A DNA stretch of 64,000 nucleotides from Kineothrix alysoides (GTDB lineage Bacteria; Bacillota; Clostridia; Lachnospirales; Lachnospiraceae), in assembly GCF_000732725.1 (NCBI RefSeq), contig NZ_JPNB01000002.1:1488001-1552000 (forward strand), in the 5' to 3' direction. The notes below the pieces were generated by a model that worked only from the letters and a program-made list of their open reading frames with translations, was not told where the DNA came from and made no database searches. The first letter of the stretch is position 1, and each line of letters begins with the position of its first letter. Positions 1 to 9,803 of the stretch are shown in pieces. The translations under genes and the position numbers were made by a program.

Positions 1-1634
1 AAGGTTACTAATATGCGACACCACATTGTTGCAGCTTAAGTTCATCCGGTCGTTGATACTTTCTAACGCATCGATTTGTGTGTTGATGACCTCCAGGTTG
101 TTGGCGATAGCCGTATATTTGTTCTTCGTATCATCTACGCTCTTGGTCTGTACCTGTACCGTATCCCTTGCCAAATAACTCTGTTCCTTTGCCAAGGCAG
201 CATTTTCTTGTAATTCCTTCAGCATCGCGTTAATGGTTCCTACGGACTCGGCAGATTGTTCTGCGAGCTTGCGTATTTCATCGGCGACCACGGCAAAGCC
301 CTTGCCTGCATCTCCCGCTCTGGCAGCTTCAATGCTGGCATTCAGGGAGAGAAGGTTGGTCTGCTCTGCGATTTCCGAAATGAGAGAGCTGGCTTCCCCT
401 ATCCGGTCGGCGCTGGTATTTATTTTATCTATGACTTCCAATATCCCCAAGAAAATTTTCTGACTGTTCTTATTGATCTCGGTAAGGCCGTTTACCACAT
501 CTAATCCTTCCATCCCGGCTTTGTTTATCTGTTTGGAAGCTTTTGCCAGAAGTGCGCCGCTTTCGGCGCTCTGTCCGATGACTTCTTCTAAATTCACAAT
601 TTCTGATGCTGACTGTTCCGTATCTGTGGCCTGAGAGGTGGCAGTGCTTGCAATTTCTTCAATTGCTCTTGCGATTTCTCCCGTGGCAACGCTGACCTCA
701 TCGGTGCTTCTTACCATTGTTTGGGAGGAGCTGCCTATTTCGAGGGAGGCGACACTTATTTGCCCTACGATTTCCTGCAGGGAAGCGAGCACAGTATTGA
801 AGGAAGAGGATAGAATTCCCAGCTCATCCTTGCTGTTTAAAGAAAGAGTATCCTGTGCAAGGTTCTTTTTTGCCAGTTCGTTCATGCTATCGGTTATCTC
901 ATTGATATGCTTTCTTAAGTAACGTATAGTTATTAGGGCGAGGATCATAATTACCGCGATAAAAAAGATAGCTGCCGAGGTTACCCAGAGGATTTGGGAC
1001 TGAATCTCTTGCTCCAACTGGGTGGAGCTATAGTCACTATACAGAGTGAGCAAATCCTGCATCTCATTGAGGCACTCTCTTGCTGTATCAAAAGATTCGT
1101 CCATCATATGAAAGTCCCCTTCCCCTGTCTCCGGGTTATAAGCGGACTGCCAGATAGCGAAATTCGTGTTAAACTCATCCAAAAGATCCTTTACTGTTTT
1201 ATCCTTTTGCAGGAACCCCTCCGGATCATCGGCGTTTTCAGAGCCGTTAATCAGTGCGAAAAGAATGTGAGGAGTGTAATAATCCATTAACTGTGAATCG
1301 TTTTGCAGATATTCCGCAACCTTATTGGCATTGTCGATTGTCTGCTGCGCATTTTCTTTGTATACGGCCCTTAGATCTGTGAGCTGTTCAGAGTCGGAAG
1401 CATCCAAGGAGTTAATGCGTAATGCGGCTTCGTTGGCTTGATAGAAATCCCTGTCGCTGCTCAGCAGGCTTACGTGTGTCATATATAGATTAACATAAAA
1501 AATATCCCGACTGCGTTTATAGGTGGAATTGACGGTACTGTCAAATAAGAACAGCAGCAAACATAATCCCAAAATGGTAGGTAACACAATTAAAAGCAAT
1601 TTGTTTCTAATCGATAGATTTTTAAACATCATTT
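1..1634 (-). CDS. Methyl-accepting chemotaxis protein (3' end outside window)
   Basis: Membrane chemoreceptor that would signal to CheA/CheW. The reverse strand is open from ATG at 1634 (or the adjacent ATG at 1631) to the window edge, about 544 residues, so the C-terminus is missing. The start follows AGGAGGGCGACAA. An N-terminal membrane helix (about residues 10-30) precedes a helical extracellular domain of the four-helix-bundle type (to about residue 215). A second membrane helix comes next (about 217-238), then a HAMP region and a long cytoplasmic coiled coil. The signalling tip is recognisable by [18 protein letters not shown] and [18 protein letters not shown]. The ligand cannot be inferred. 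A second, different chemoreceptor lies at 49079. Family assignment is certain. Confidence 0.96.
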
Positions 1635-2000
1635 GTCGCCCTCCTGCAATAAGTTATCGAATAAGTAAATGTCTCTGCCCCTTAGACATATTATATCATT
1701 GTTGCTATGGAAACACTATCAATAAATATTGTGAGAAGATGAAGTTATATACGATTTTGAGAAAAAACGTTTTTATTTTTGAGTATATTCTTCACTTTCT
1801 TTTTGGATAGTATATGACTAGAATGTGAGTACTTGAAGTTTTTCTCTTTTGTATTAAAATTATAGTTAAGAGTAATGTTTTATGCTGCGCATTTACAAGA
1901 AGTGGTGTTGTGAGCCTGTTTCGCGATTGACCGGCGCAGATGCATTAGTGAAATAAAAGTTGTCTTTTGATGAAATCACTTAAGTGAAGGAGGTTGTAAT
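1635..2000. other. Intergenic region between divergent genes
   Basis: About 366 AT-rich bases between the divergent chemoreceptor and flavoprotein genes. It must hold promoters for both. I see no convincing coding frame, riboswitch or terminator. Around 1888-1950 there is a weak resemblance to the intergenic repeat family found elsewhere in the window, too degenerate to call. Confidence 0.5.
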
Positions 2001-2621
2001 TTGAAAGTATTACTTATTAACGGAAGTCCTCATGAGAAGGGCTGCACGTACACCGCACTGTCGGAGGTTGCAGGTACGCTTGAGAAGAATAAAGTAGAAA
2101 CGGAAATATTATATCTTGGTACCAAGCCGGTGGCAGGCTGTATTGCCTGCGGGAAATGCGAGGAAACCGGCCGTTGCATTTTTAATGATAAGGTAAATGA
2201 AGTGTTGGAAAGACTGGATGAATATGATGGCATGGTTGTAGGCTCCCCTGTTTACTATGCCAGCGCCGCCGGACAGCTTTGCGCCTTCCTCGACAGGTTA
2301 TTCTACAGCGGAGGAGACCGTATGGCAGGTAAATGCGCCGCTGCTGTTGTGTCCTGCCGTCGTGGTGGTGCCAGCGCTGCCTTTGACCGCCTGAATAAAT
2401 ACTTTACCATCAGCAATATGCCCGTGGTCTCCTCTCAGTACTGGAATCAGGTACATGGCTTTACGCCGGAGGATGTAAGAAAGGATGAGGAAGGATTGCA
2501 AACCATGCGGACCCTCGGAGAGAATATGGCATGGCTTTTGAAGAGCGTGCAGGCCGCACGTGAAAAGGGATTGATGCTGCCGCAGTATGAACCGTATGTG
2601 GCGACTAACTTTATCCGTTAG
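2001..2621 (+). CDS. NADPH-dependent FMN reductase / flavodoxin-like iron-sulfur flavoprotein
   Basis: 206-residue flavodoxin-fold protein. The TTG start at 2001 is chosen because GAAGGAGGTTG lies just upstream and the protein then begins MKVLLINGSPHEKGCT, the classic phosphate-binding loop of this family. A CIACGKCEETGRC cysteine cluster near residues 47-59 resembles the iron-sulfur site of archaeal/clostridial iron-sulfur flavoproteins and of related multimeric reductases. GSPVYYASA is the second flavin-contact loop. Likely a cytoplasmic NAD(P)H:FMN or quinone-type electron carrier. It is monocistronic and followed by a hairpin terminator, so context gives no substrate. Confidence 0.88.
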   Translation: MKVLLINGSPHEKGCTYTALSEVAGTLEKNKVETEILYLGTKPVAGCIACGKCEETGRCIFNDKVNEVLERLDEYDGMVVGSPVYYASAAGQLCAFLDRLFYSGGDRMAGKCAAAVVSCRRGGASAAFDRLNKYFTISNMPVVSSQYWNQVHGFTPEDVRKDEEGLQTMRTLGENMAWLLKSVQAAREKGLMLPQYEPYVATNFIR

Positions 2622-2718
2622 TGGATCTTTGCTTTTTGCGAATCCCAGTGATGTGGTTTGAGACATTTTATAGTCGTATTTATATTCTTTTATTATTCTC
2701 TTATGATGAGACTTAAAT

Positions 2719-2762
2719 AAGGTACCTCCTAAGCCGCTTTATAGCTTTTGGGGGTACCTTTG
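2719..2762 (+). terminator. Hairpin terminator after flavoprotein gene
   Basis: Inverted repeat AAGGTACCTCC / GGGGGTACCTT (one G-U pair) with a 20-nt loop, followed by a short T run, 100 bases after the flavoprotein stop. The intergenic repeat copy A begins immediately behind it. Confidence 0.6.
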
Positions 2763-2765
2763 GTA

Positions 2766-2876
2766 TTGTAATTAGGAACTATTGCAGTATAAGTGGATGC
2801 GCAGCTACGCGCGCGGAACAAAAGCTGTGCTGCCAAAGAACTTGGTCGCGAGAGTGTGCGAAGCGCACTTTTGTTC
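2766..2876. repeat. Intergenic repeat family, copy A (full length)
   Basis: Near full-length member of a family seen at least nine times here. Order: a TGTAATAGGA-like inverted module (weak here), then GGATGCGCAGCTACGCGCGCGGAACAAAAGCTGTGCTGCC-like core, then a segment ending GAGTGTGCGAAGCGCACTTTTGTTC. GCGCAGCT can pair with AGCTGTGC, while GAACAAAAG can pair with CTTTTGTTC at the far end, and GTGTGC with GCGCAC. These pairings partly compete. It sits between a terminator and the 3' end of the convergent lacI-type gene. Confidence 0.85.
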
Positions 2877-2926
2877 AGCAAGGAATATGAAGGATTGCAC
2901 GGCCTTTTCAGGGGATTTCCTCCGTA

Positions 2927-3982
2927 TCAGAGGTGTGCGGGTCCGCTGCTTTCCCAAATTACAAGTTCCGGTGAAAAATCGACGGCATCCTGAGCAGGCA
3001 GCCCCTGTATCTTGTCAAGCAGCAGCTTGATAACATGGCGGCCCAGCAAATCGTTGTGACGGTCCAGACTGGTGAGCCGGGGGGTTAAGTACTCGCCGTC
3101 ATAAAAGCGGTCACAGCTTACCAAGGAGATATCCCCGGGGACGGAGAGCAGCCTGTCCGATATTGCGCGCAGTGCGCCCAATGATACGTTGTCGTTCATT
3201 GCGAGCAAGGCGGTAACAGGGGTCCCGCAGTCAAGAATCTGCAAGGCGGCATGGTAGCCGTCGGCCATATAATAGTCGGAGGTAGCAACGAACTCCGGTG
3301 CATCCTCCAGCTTCAATTCTAAAAGTGTGCGGTGATAGGCATCCAGACGGGATTCTGTAATGTAGACTTCCCGTTCGCCTCCTACGAAACCAATTCTTTT
3401 ATGACCTAATGAGGCCAGATAGCGAATGGCCGTGACGATTCCGCTGTCATTTTCCTTATTCACGAAAGTGCAGGGAATATCGGGGAGCTTTCTCCCGATT
3501 ACTACGGCGGGCACGGTAGAAGCGAGACGTTTCAGGGCTTCTATGTAGCTGTCGCCGATTTCACATAAGTCGATTTGCCCTCCGGCAATGATGACTCCAT
3601 CCACTTTTTTATCTAAAATCATCTGAAAGTAAGTTTCTTCCTTCCGGCGTTCGCCCGAAGCGAAGGAAACCGCTGAAAATGCTGTATTACATAAAATAAC
3701 CGAATAGCCTGACTGGTGGGCAGCCCATTCGATTTCGGAAAACAGCGTGGAGAAGTAAGGATTGGTGATGTCGGGAACGATAACGCCAAGTGTCTTCGTC
3801 TGCTTCAGGATAAGCCCTTGTGCCAGCGGGTTAGGGGTGTAATGATATTTATCGATGACCTTCTGAACGCGCTCCTTCGTCTTTGCCGATACGGGAACCG
3901 TGTTGTTTAAGACGCGAGAGACGGTCGCGATGGAGACTCCGCTCTCTTCCGCAATTTGTATGATTGTAATATTTTTATCCAT
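2927..3982 (-). CDS. LacI-family transcriptional regulator
   Basis: 351-residue sugar-responsive repressor. The N-terminal helix-turn-helix reads IQIAEESGVSIATVSRVLNN and is followed by the hinge helix (YTPNPLAQGL) and a periplasmic-binding-protein-like effector domain (LGVIVPDITNPYFS onward). Length matches the family. The start at 3982 follows AGGAGGACTTT. It is transcribed away from the secreted amylase gene at 4434 across 450 bases, so regulation of that gene, itself, or both is likely. The sugar ligand cannot be read from sequence. A 12-bp palindrome at 4309 is a possible operator. Confidence 0.95.
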   Translation of the reverse strand: MDKNITIIQIAEESGVSIATVSRVLNNTVPVSAKTKERVQKVIDKYHYTPNPLAQGLILKQTKTLGVIVPDITNPYFSTLFSEIEWAAHQSGYSVILCNTAFSAVSFASGERRKEETYFQMILDKKVDGVIIAGGQIDLCEIGDSYIEALKRLASTVPAVVIGRKLPDIPCTFVNKENDSGIVTAIRYLASLGHKRIGFVGGEREVYITESRLDAYHRTLLELKLEDAPEFVATSDYYMADGYHAALQILDCGTPVTALLAMNDNVSLGALRAISDRLLSVPGDISLVSCDRFYDGEYLTPRLTSLDRHNDLLGRHVIKLLLDKIQGLPAQDAVDFSPELVIWESSGPAHL

Positions 3983-4433
3983 AAAGTCCTCCTCGCCTAC
4001 TATATTTTATCATGGGGAAATACAGTTTTCAATCGGTAAACTCCACATGATATCGTTAGTTTATTGTAAGACTTTATTGGACGGAGAGTACGCTCGATGT
4101 GTGCAAACGTAATTTCTGTTTCGATGCGGACCCCGATGGTGTGATAAGCCTGATAGTAATACTTGTAAAAGTTTGAAATCATCATTTACTTTTATACGTA
4201 GTATTTATTTTCGAAAAAAATAGATATAAATAAAAAGTGAAATAATATAAAAACCACTTTTTTTTTGTAACAAAACACTAAAATATATAAAGATGATTCT
4301 TGAAAATTAAACAATTGTTTTAATAATGCTATAATATTATAATTATATACGAAAATATACGAAAATAGAATTTATCAAAAGAAGGAAAGGGAGAGGTGTG
4401 GTTCTTATGTTCAAAGTTGAAGGGGGGAAGACA
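3983..4433. other. Divergent intergenic region between lacI-type gene and amylase
   Basis: About 450 bases, very AT-rich from 4180 onward, with no convincing reading frame. It holds a perfect 12-bp palindrome AAACAATTGTTT (4309-4320) directly upstream of a consensus -10 TATAAT (4330-4335). No good -35 is visible at the proper spacing, which would suit an activated or alternative promoter for the amylase gene. Confidence 0.55.
4309..4335 (+). promoter_or_regulatory. Candidate operator palindrome and -10 of amylase promoter
   Basis: AAACAATTGTTT is a perfect palindrome 9 bases before TATAAT at 4330. The position fits a LacI-family or other dimeric regulator acting on the amylase promoter, about 100 bases ahead of its start codon. 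The palindrome lacks the central CG common in LacI-family operators, so the link is only positional. Confidence 0.35.
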
Positions 4434-7400
4434 ATGAAAAGCGTGTGTAAAAGATTAATTAGTTATTTGCTGGCATCTGTAATGATACTGTCCATGCTGC
4501 CGTCATTGCCTGCCAAAGCGGCTGAAAAGGGTGCCAATCTGGTGCCGACCATAGAGTCGGACGGACAAGTTATCTTTTATTATCAGGGGGATGGAACCGA
4601 GGAGGAAGTGTATGTCAAGGGTTCCTGGGATACTTCCTGGGGACAGTATTTTTACATGAACAAGGCGGAAAACGATTTCTGGAGTGTGACCTCCACGGGA
4701 TTGGATGCCGGAAAAAACTATGAATACGGAATTATGGTAAAGAAAACCGGGGATGCAGAAGCAGGATGGATAAACCAGCCCAACCAATCGGCATCCGGCG
4801 CTAATCCCCAGATTATCAGGAATCCCAAAACAAATGCAAATGGAACGGTTACGTTCTATTATTATCCTTCTTCTGGTGAAGCGGCGGGAGATATAAAGGT
4901 TACCTATACGGATAGCGAAGAACAAAGTGAAGAAGTAGGATTTGCCCAGGATGCCAATTATCCTACCGTATACTCCGCGACCACAGGAGTGCTGAACGGC
5001 ACGTATACCTATGAGCTGAGCGTCGGCGGTAACCCGATGCCGTACTACAACAGCAATACAGATACGTTTACCGTCAGCGGCGCCGCACCGGAAGCTGATC
5101 CGTCGAAGCAGAGTCCGGTAATAGAAGATGGCGGCAGCGTGACCTTTTACTATTATGATCCTACGGCAAGCGAAGTGAAGCTGGCCGGTAATATGACTGA
5201 TTGGGCGGCCGGAGCCCGCCCTTTGACTTATGACGGCGCCACCGGATATTGGAGCGTTACGCTGACACAACAGCAAAATGGTATTTATGAATATAAATTC
5301 ATCATAAATGGAAGCTCCTGGCAGAAGGATCCTCTGAATATGGGGACAGGGGAGAATAGTACCTATACGTTAACGAATGGATATATACCGGATGTGGTAA
5401 GTCCAGTAGTAAACGGAAAAACTGTCACCTTTTATTACAAGGGAGCATCTACCGATACGGTAGTTCTGGCCGGCGATATGAATGGCTGGAAACCGGACGG
5501 GGAAGATGCCGCATATATGACGGATTATGACGCCTCTTCCGGCCTTTGGTCCATGACCCTTCGCCTGGAACCGGGGACGTACTCGTATAAATATGTGGTA
5601 AATGGCAATTGGATAAACGATCCGGCGAATACAGCCCCTCAGGCTGGTGGTAACAGCACATTTACCGTGGCGCAGCTGCCGGACGGCTATTACACATACA
5701 ATATTTACTACTATGATACCAGGCATACCGGACAAAAGGATGCTGCTCTCTGGATATGGGAAGACGGCGGAGTGCCGGGAGCGGAATATCACTTTACCGG
5801 GCAGGAAACAATAGAAGGACATACATGGCTTAAGGCTGAGTTAGATTTGAACTTTAATAACCTGAGCGTTATTCCCAAGAAATATTCGCCCGGAGCAGTA
5901 GACTGGGGATGGCAGGACGTAACGAGAGGGCATGATTTTACCGGTGTGGATACTGCGAGAAATTTGTATCTGATATTCGGCGATTCCACCGCTTATACGG
6001 AATGTCCTGATCTTTCCGCCATATCGGAGGAAGACCGTTACGTAGTGGTAGAATATACGAGGCCGGGCGGGGATTATGACAACTGGAATATTTATACATG
6101 GAACAGCGGCTATGGCTCAGAGGTAACCGTACCCTTTGAAAAGATAGCGGATGGCAAGGCTGTCGCCAAAGTGCCGGTAACGAAATCGGTAGCGGAACTG
6201 AACTTCTGTGTGCGCTACAGTGAGACGGACAATCCCTGGGCCGAGAAGGACGGCGGGGATCATTCCGTTAAGATTCCTGCGGACCAGACGATAGCAAAGG
6301 CCAGATTTGTACAGAACAAGGGCATAACGGAGATACTGCCATATAATATCGGCTATGAGATCGACGCGGCGGCCGGCAGTGTGAGTTTCTACTACCGCGA
6401 CAATGCTCTTTTCCGTGATGGAAGACAGGAAGAGCTTGCAGGCAAAGTAAAAGTATGCATTGATGGTGTGCCGGGGGAGGAGAGCGCAGATACTATTTAT
6501 AATATGACCTACGATACGAAGAATGAGCGGTATGTCTATGTGCACAACAGCCTGACAGAAGGAGAACATACTTATTGCTATTTCATAGATAATGAGCGGA
6601 AGCTGGATGCTTACAATACGAAGACAGATGCTTCCGGGCTTATGTCCGTATATGAATACCATTCTTTTGCGGCGCAGGTAGGGACGAGCCTGGCGTACGC
6701 GAGTATGGACTACAATGACAACAATTTGCTGATCATAGAGCTGACCGATGACCAGGGACAGCCAATTGAGGGCATGGAGGCAACAGAGATAACGGCAGAC
6801 TTAAGCAGTCTGGGCGGTACAAAGACCTCGGTAGACCCTGAGCTAATGGCACTATCCTTTGGCGTGCGCTATAGCAGGGCGGCCGGCAGGGCGGCTATTC
6901 CGGTAACGGTTAAAGATCAGTACGGAAATATATATACCGGAAGTGCGGAGGTGGAAATAAAAGCCCGGGAAAAGGGAAATGATTTCGACTGGGACGAGGC
7001 GGTAATCTATTTTGCGGTAACGGACCGTTTCTTTGACGGCAATGCGGCGAATAACGATGCTGACGGCATCGGAGATTATAACACCGGCGTGAACGGAAGC
7101 TCCAGCTATCATGGCGGAGACTTCGCAGGACTTACACAGAAGCTCGATTATTTGAAGGAGCTCGGAGTCAATACGGTATGGATCACTCCTATCGTGGAAA
7201 ATTATATGGCAGACGGTCTGACGACGGATGTGGCGGGCGTCAAGTCCTATGGATATCACGGATATTGGGCGAGTAACTTCGAAAAGCTGAATCCTCATCT
7301 GGGCAGCGAAGCCGATCTGCGTACTTTAGTGGATGAACTGCATCGCAGAGGAATGAAGCTGATGGTGGATGTAGTGCTGAACCACACCGGTTACAATACC

Positions 7401-9257
7401 AATGGAACGAATATTACAGGATATTTCAATGAAAAACTGCCGGGTAAGGGAATGATCAGAAATGCGCAGAACACGGTAAGCGGCAGTGAAGTACTGGACA
7501 GTCTGGCAGGCTTGCCCGACTTTGCCACGGAGGATGCGGATGTACGTAACCTGTTGATTGCATGGCAAAGCGCATGGGTATCGGAATTCAATATCGATTA
7601 CTTCAGGGTGGATACGGTAAAGCATGTAGAAGATACTACCTGGGCAGCTTTCAAGAATGCATTGACCTTGATCGATCCGGAGTTCAAGATGATCGGAGAG
7701 CAGTCGGGAGCGGGCTATGCCACCTCCGCAGGAAAACTTCGGACCGGCGAGATGGACTCTCTGCTGGATTTCGATTTTAATGACAAGGCCATCGATTTCA
7801 CGACCGGAAAGATAAGTGAGGTAGAGACCTTCTTGGGTAATAGAAGCGAAGGGATCGATAATACTGCCATGATGGGAAGCTTTCTTAGCAGCCATGATGA
7901 GGATGGACTCAGATATCGCCTGCAGACGGAAATGGGAATGAGTGAGGAAAGCAGCTATGACGCGATGAAAGTTGCGGCAGCGCTTCAGATTACTTCCAAA
8001 GGACAGCCGGTTATCTATTATGGAGAAGAATTAGGACTAACCGGAGCTAACAATTATCCTTACCAGACGAACCGTTATGATTTCGACTGGTCAATAGCAA
8101 ATGACGATAATGACATGCTCAGCCATTACCGGACATTGCTTTCTATAAGACAGGAATATAGTGATGTCTTTGCAAAGGGCAGCCGCAGTACCATACTGGT
8201 ATCCGAAAAAGATGGATATGATATTTTTAAAAGAAGCTACAACGGAACTGATTTGTATGTCGCTCTGCAGACGAAGAACCAGGTACAGCAAGTGAAGTTT
8301 AATATGGGCAAGGCAGGAGATGCCGTTACTGACCTGTACAGTGGGAACGGATATACGATAGCGGCGGACGGCAGCGTACAGATAACGCTTCCGAGCGCAG
8401 CAGATGGTGGATGTGCAATCTTTGCAGTTACAGACTCGGGCAAGGAACCGGAGAAACCGGTTACCCCTGAAACGAACAAGCCGGGAACCAATATATCGGC
8501 CGGCGTATCGGGCAGCGGCTCATCCTCTGCTTCGGGAAGCGGAAGCGGCAGTCCGCAGGTAATGGTGGACTGGAACCGTATTGCTTCTGAGCTGAGAAGT
8601 CAGGCAGCGGGCGGCTATATCAACGGCAAAGCACCGGTAAAAAATGTGCTGTCAGGCAATCATATTATAGTGCCTTTCGATGTAATACAGATATTGAGCG
8701 AAAAGCAGATGACATTGGCAATGCATACCGGAGAGAATCTCGCCTTCAGTATCAGCGGAGAGAACATGCTGAAAACGGTAAAAACAGGGGGACTGAATCT
8801 AACGGTGCGTCAAGGCAAGTCAGTGGCTCCGGCAGCTTTAATCGATGAAAAAGTGCAAAACACCGTAACAAGCAGACAGATTTCTGTAGTGAGCCGGGAC
8901 AGCTTCGGTATGGTCGTAAATATGCATCTGGCTCTTGGGGCGGAAAATGCGAACAATTATGCAAATCTGTACCGTTACAACGAGCAGCGGAAGCAGATGG
9001 AATATCTTGGATCTTTCCGCATCACAGATAACGGGCAGGCGATGTTCGGTATTACGGGCGGCGGCGAGTATCTGGTTACTGTCACAAAGACATTGCCTGC
9101 GGAGAAGGTGGGAGGAATGTATACGATTATGAAAGGGGATACATTATCGGATATCGCGTCAAGATTCGGAGTGAAGCTTAAGGATTTGATTGCAGCGAAT
9201 CCGGGAATTGCCAATGCGAACAGGATTCGACCGGGACAGCAAATTACCCTTCCATAA
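4434..9257 (+). CDS. Secreted multimodular GH13 amylase/pullulanase-type enzyme with LysM
   Basis: 1607-residue extracellular starch-degrading enzyme. I choose ATG 4434, preceded by GGGGGGAAGACA, because it starts directly with a signal peptide (MKSVCKRLISYLLASVMILS, cleaved near AKAA); a start 12 codons earlier is open. Order: four beta-sandwich modules resembling CBM48/E-set starch-binding domains (about residues 35-430), two CBM41/PUD-like modules (about 430-650), a further beta module, then the GH13 barrel (about 850-1330). The barrel shows VDVVLNH (977), the nucleophile Asp in FRVDTV (near 1060), the acid Glu in MIGEQ (near 1089) and SSHDED (1155). A Gly/Ser linker, an unassigned domain and a C-terminal LysM (about 1562-1607) follow. 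LysM suggests wall retention. Alpha-amylase versus pullulanase cannot be decided. Confidence 0.93.
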   Translation: MKSVCKRLISYLLASVMILSMLPSLPAKAAEKGANLVPTIESDGQVIFYYQGDGTEEEVYVKGSWDTSWGQYFYMNKAENDFWSVTSTGLDAGKNYEYGIMVKKTGDAEAGWINQPNQSASGANPQIIRNPKTNANGTVTFYYYPSSGEAAGDIKVTYTDSEEQSEEVGFAQDANYPTVYSATTGVLNGTYTYELSVGGNPMPYYNSNTDTFTVSGAAPEADPSKQSPVIEDGGSVTFYYYDPTASEVKLAGNMTDWAAGARPLTYDGATGYWSVTLTQQQNGIYEYKFIINGSSWQKDPLNMGTGENSTYTLTNGYIPDVVSPVVNGKTVTFYYKGASTDTVVLAGDMNGWKPDGEDAAYMTDYDASSGLWSMTLRLEPGTYSYKYVVNGNWINDPANTAPQAGGNSTFTVAQLPDGYYTYNIYYYDTRHTGQKDAALWIWEDGGVPGAEYHFTGQETIEGHTWLKAELDLNFNNLSVIPKKYSPGAVDWGWQDVTRGHDFTGVDTARNLYLIFGDSTAYTECPDLSAISEEDRYVVVEYTRPGGDYDNWNIYTWNSGYGSEVTVPFEKIADGKAVAKVPVTKSVAELNFCVRYSETDNPWAEKDGGDHSVKIPADQTIAKARFVQNKGITEILPYNIGYEIDAAAGSVSFYYRDNALFRDGRQEELAGKVKVCIDGVPGEESADTIYNMTYDTKNERYVYVHNSLTEGEHTYCYFIDNERKLDAYNTKTDASGLMSVYEYHSFAAQVGTSLAYASMDYNDNNLLIIELTDDQGQPIEGMEATEITADLSSLGGTKTSVDPELMALSFGVRYSRAAGRAAIPVTVKDQYGNIYTGSAEVEIKAREKGNDFDWDEAVIYFAVTDRFFDGNAANNDADGIGDYNTGVNGSSSYHGGDFAGLTQKLDYLKELGVNTVWITPIVENYMADGLTTDVAGVKSYGYHGYWASNFEKLNPHLGSEADLRTLVDELHRRGMKLMVDVVLNHTGYNTNGTNITGYFNEKLPGKGMIRNAQNTVSGSEVLDSLAGLPDFATEDADVRNLLIAWQSAWVSEFNIDYFRVDTVKHVEDTTWAAFKNALTLIDPEFKMIGEQSGAGYATSAGKLRTGEMDSLLDFDFNDKAIDFTTGKISEVETFLGNRSEGIDNTAMMGSFLSSHDEDGLRYRLQTEMGMSEESSYDAMKVAAALQITSKGQPVIYYGEELGLTGANNYPYQTNRYDFDWSIANDDNDMLSHYRTLLSIRQEYSDVFAKGSRSTILVSEKDGYDIFKRSYNGTDLYVALQTKNQVQQVKFNMGKAGDAVTDLYSGNGYTIAADGSVQITLPSAADGGCAIFAVTDSGKEPEKPVTPETNKPGTNISAGVSGSGSSSASGSGSGSPQVMVDWNRIASELRSQAAGGYINGKAPVKNVLSGNHIIVPFDVIQILSEKQMTLAMHTGENLAFSISGENMLKTVKTGGLNLTVRQGKSVAPAALIDEKVQNTVTSRQISVVSRDSFGMVVNMHLALGAENANNYANLYRYNEQRKQMEYLGSFRITDNGQAMFGITGGGEYLVTVTKTLPAEKVGGMYTIMKGDTLSDIASRFGVKLKDLIAANPGIANANRIRPGQQITLP

Positions 9258-9281
9258 ATATTGAGTTTTTCTGATTTTAAT

Positions 9282-9330
9282 AAAGATACCGGTGCACCGC
9301 TTTTGAAAGCGGGTGTACCGGTATCTTTTT
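9282..9330 (+). terminator. Strong intrinsic terminator after amylase
   Basis: AAAGATACCGGTGCACCGC pairs with a near-perfect complement ending GTACCGGTATCTTT and runs into TTTTT. Repeat copy B starts directly after it. Confidence 0.88.
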
Positions 9331-9334
9331 AATT

Positions 9335-9420
9335 CTGTAACAGGAAAATGCTCCTATTACAGAACAAATGGATGCGCAGCTACGCGCGCGGAACAATAGC
9401 TGTGCTGTCAAATTGTATTA
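9335..9420. repeat. Intergenic repeat family, copy B (3' half missing)
   Basis: CTGTAACAGGAAAATGCTCCTATTACAG inverted module followed by GGATGCGCAGCTACGCGCGCGGAACAATAGCTGTGCTG. The second half present in copies A and C (TCGCGAGAGTG...CTTTTGTTC) is absent here and is not found on the far side of the IS110 element, so the truncation is not simply due to that insertion. Confidence 0.8.
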
Positions 9421-9478
9421 TCTCAACAAAACGCGAATAAAAGGAGTGAATATATGGAGTAAAAGCAGGAGAATATGA

Positions 9479-9545
9479 TTGACATCTTTAAATCTCGGTA
9501 GTATATTGAAAATAGAAATGTAAAGGTTTTCAGAAAACGTTTACA
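9479..9545 (+). promoter_or_regulatory. Consensus promoter with downstream cre-like site
   Basis: TTGACA (9479-9484), a 17-base spacer and TATATT (9502-9507) form a near-consensus vegetative promoter pointing right. AGAAAACGTTTACA at 9532-9545 matches the CcpA catabolite-response consensus at most positions (first T replaced by A) and lies about 25 bases after the -10, a typical roadblock position. The next gene in this direction is the ROK kinase at 11236, now about 1.7 kb away because an IS110 element lies between. Confidence 0.6.
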
Positions 9546-9803
9546 GAAAGCTTTAAATGAAAAATTATTAGTCCGGATTTTAGTTGGTGGAGATGAGAAC
9601 ATCCACGCTGACAGCATGAAGATAATGAATAATGGAAAGAAAAGTTAGACTAACTATTAAAAGTCAAGTCTTAAAATGGTATTTTTGAATGATTTGCAGA
9701 AATGCATTTCAATATAGAAAAATGATATTTAGAACCTTGATAACTGCATGACAAATAGAGCATCTTTGCAGGTGCTCAAAAAGGAGATTTTCAAACAGAA
9801 AAG
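9546..9803. other. Non-coding stretch before IS110 transposase 3' end
   Basis: AT-rich, with no convincing gene. It should contain both the rest of the leader behind the 9479 promoter and the right (transposase-distal) end of the IS110 element. I cannot place the junction. GAGCATCTTTGCAGGTGCTC near 9758-9777 is a small hairpin close to the transposase stop. Confidence 0.45.

Noticed and set aside
1888-1950. Extra copy of the intergenic repeat
   Set aside because: Only scattered similarity (TGCGCA, CGCGATTG); no paired arms could be aligned.
2782-3030. Two overlapping short plus-strand frames
   Set aside because: They cover repeat copy A and the 3' end of the LacI-type gene; no ribosome site.
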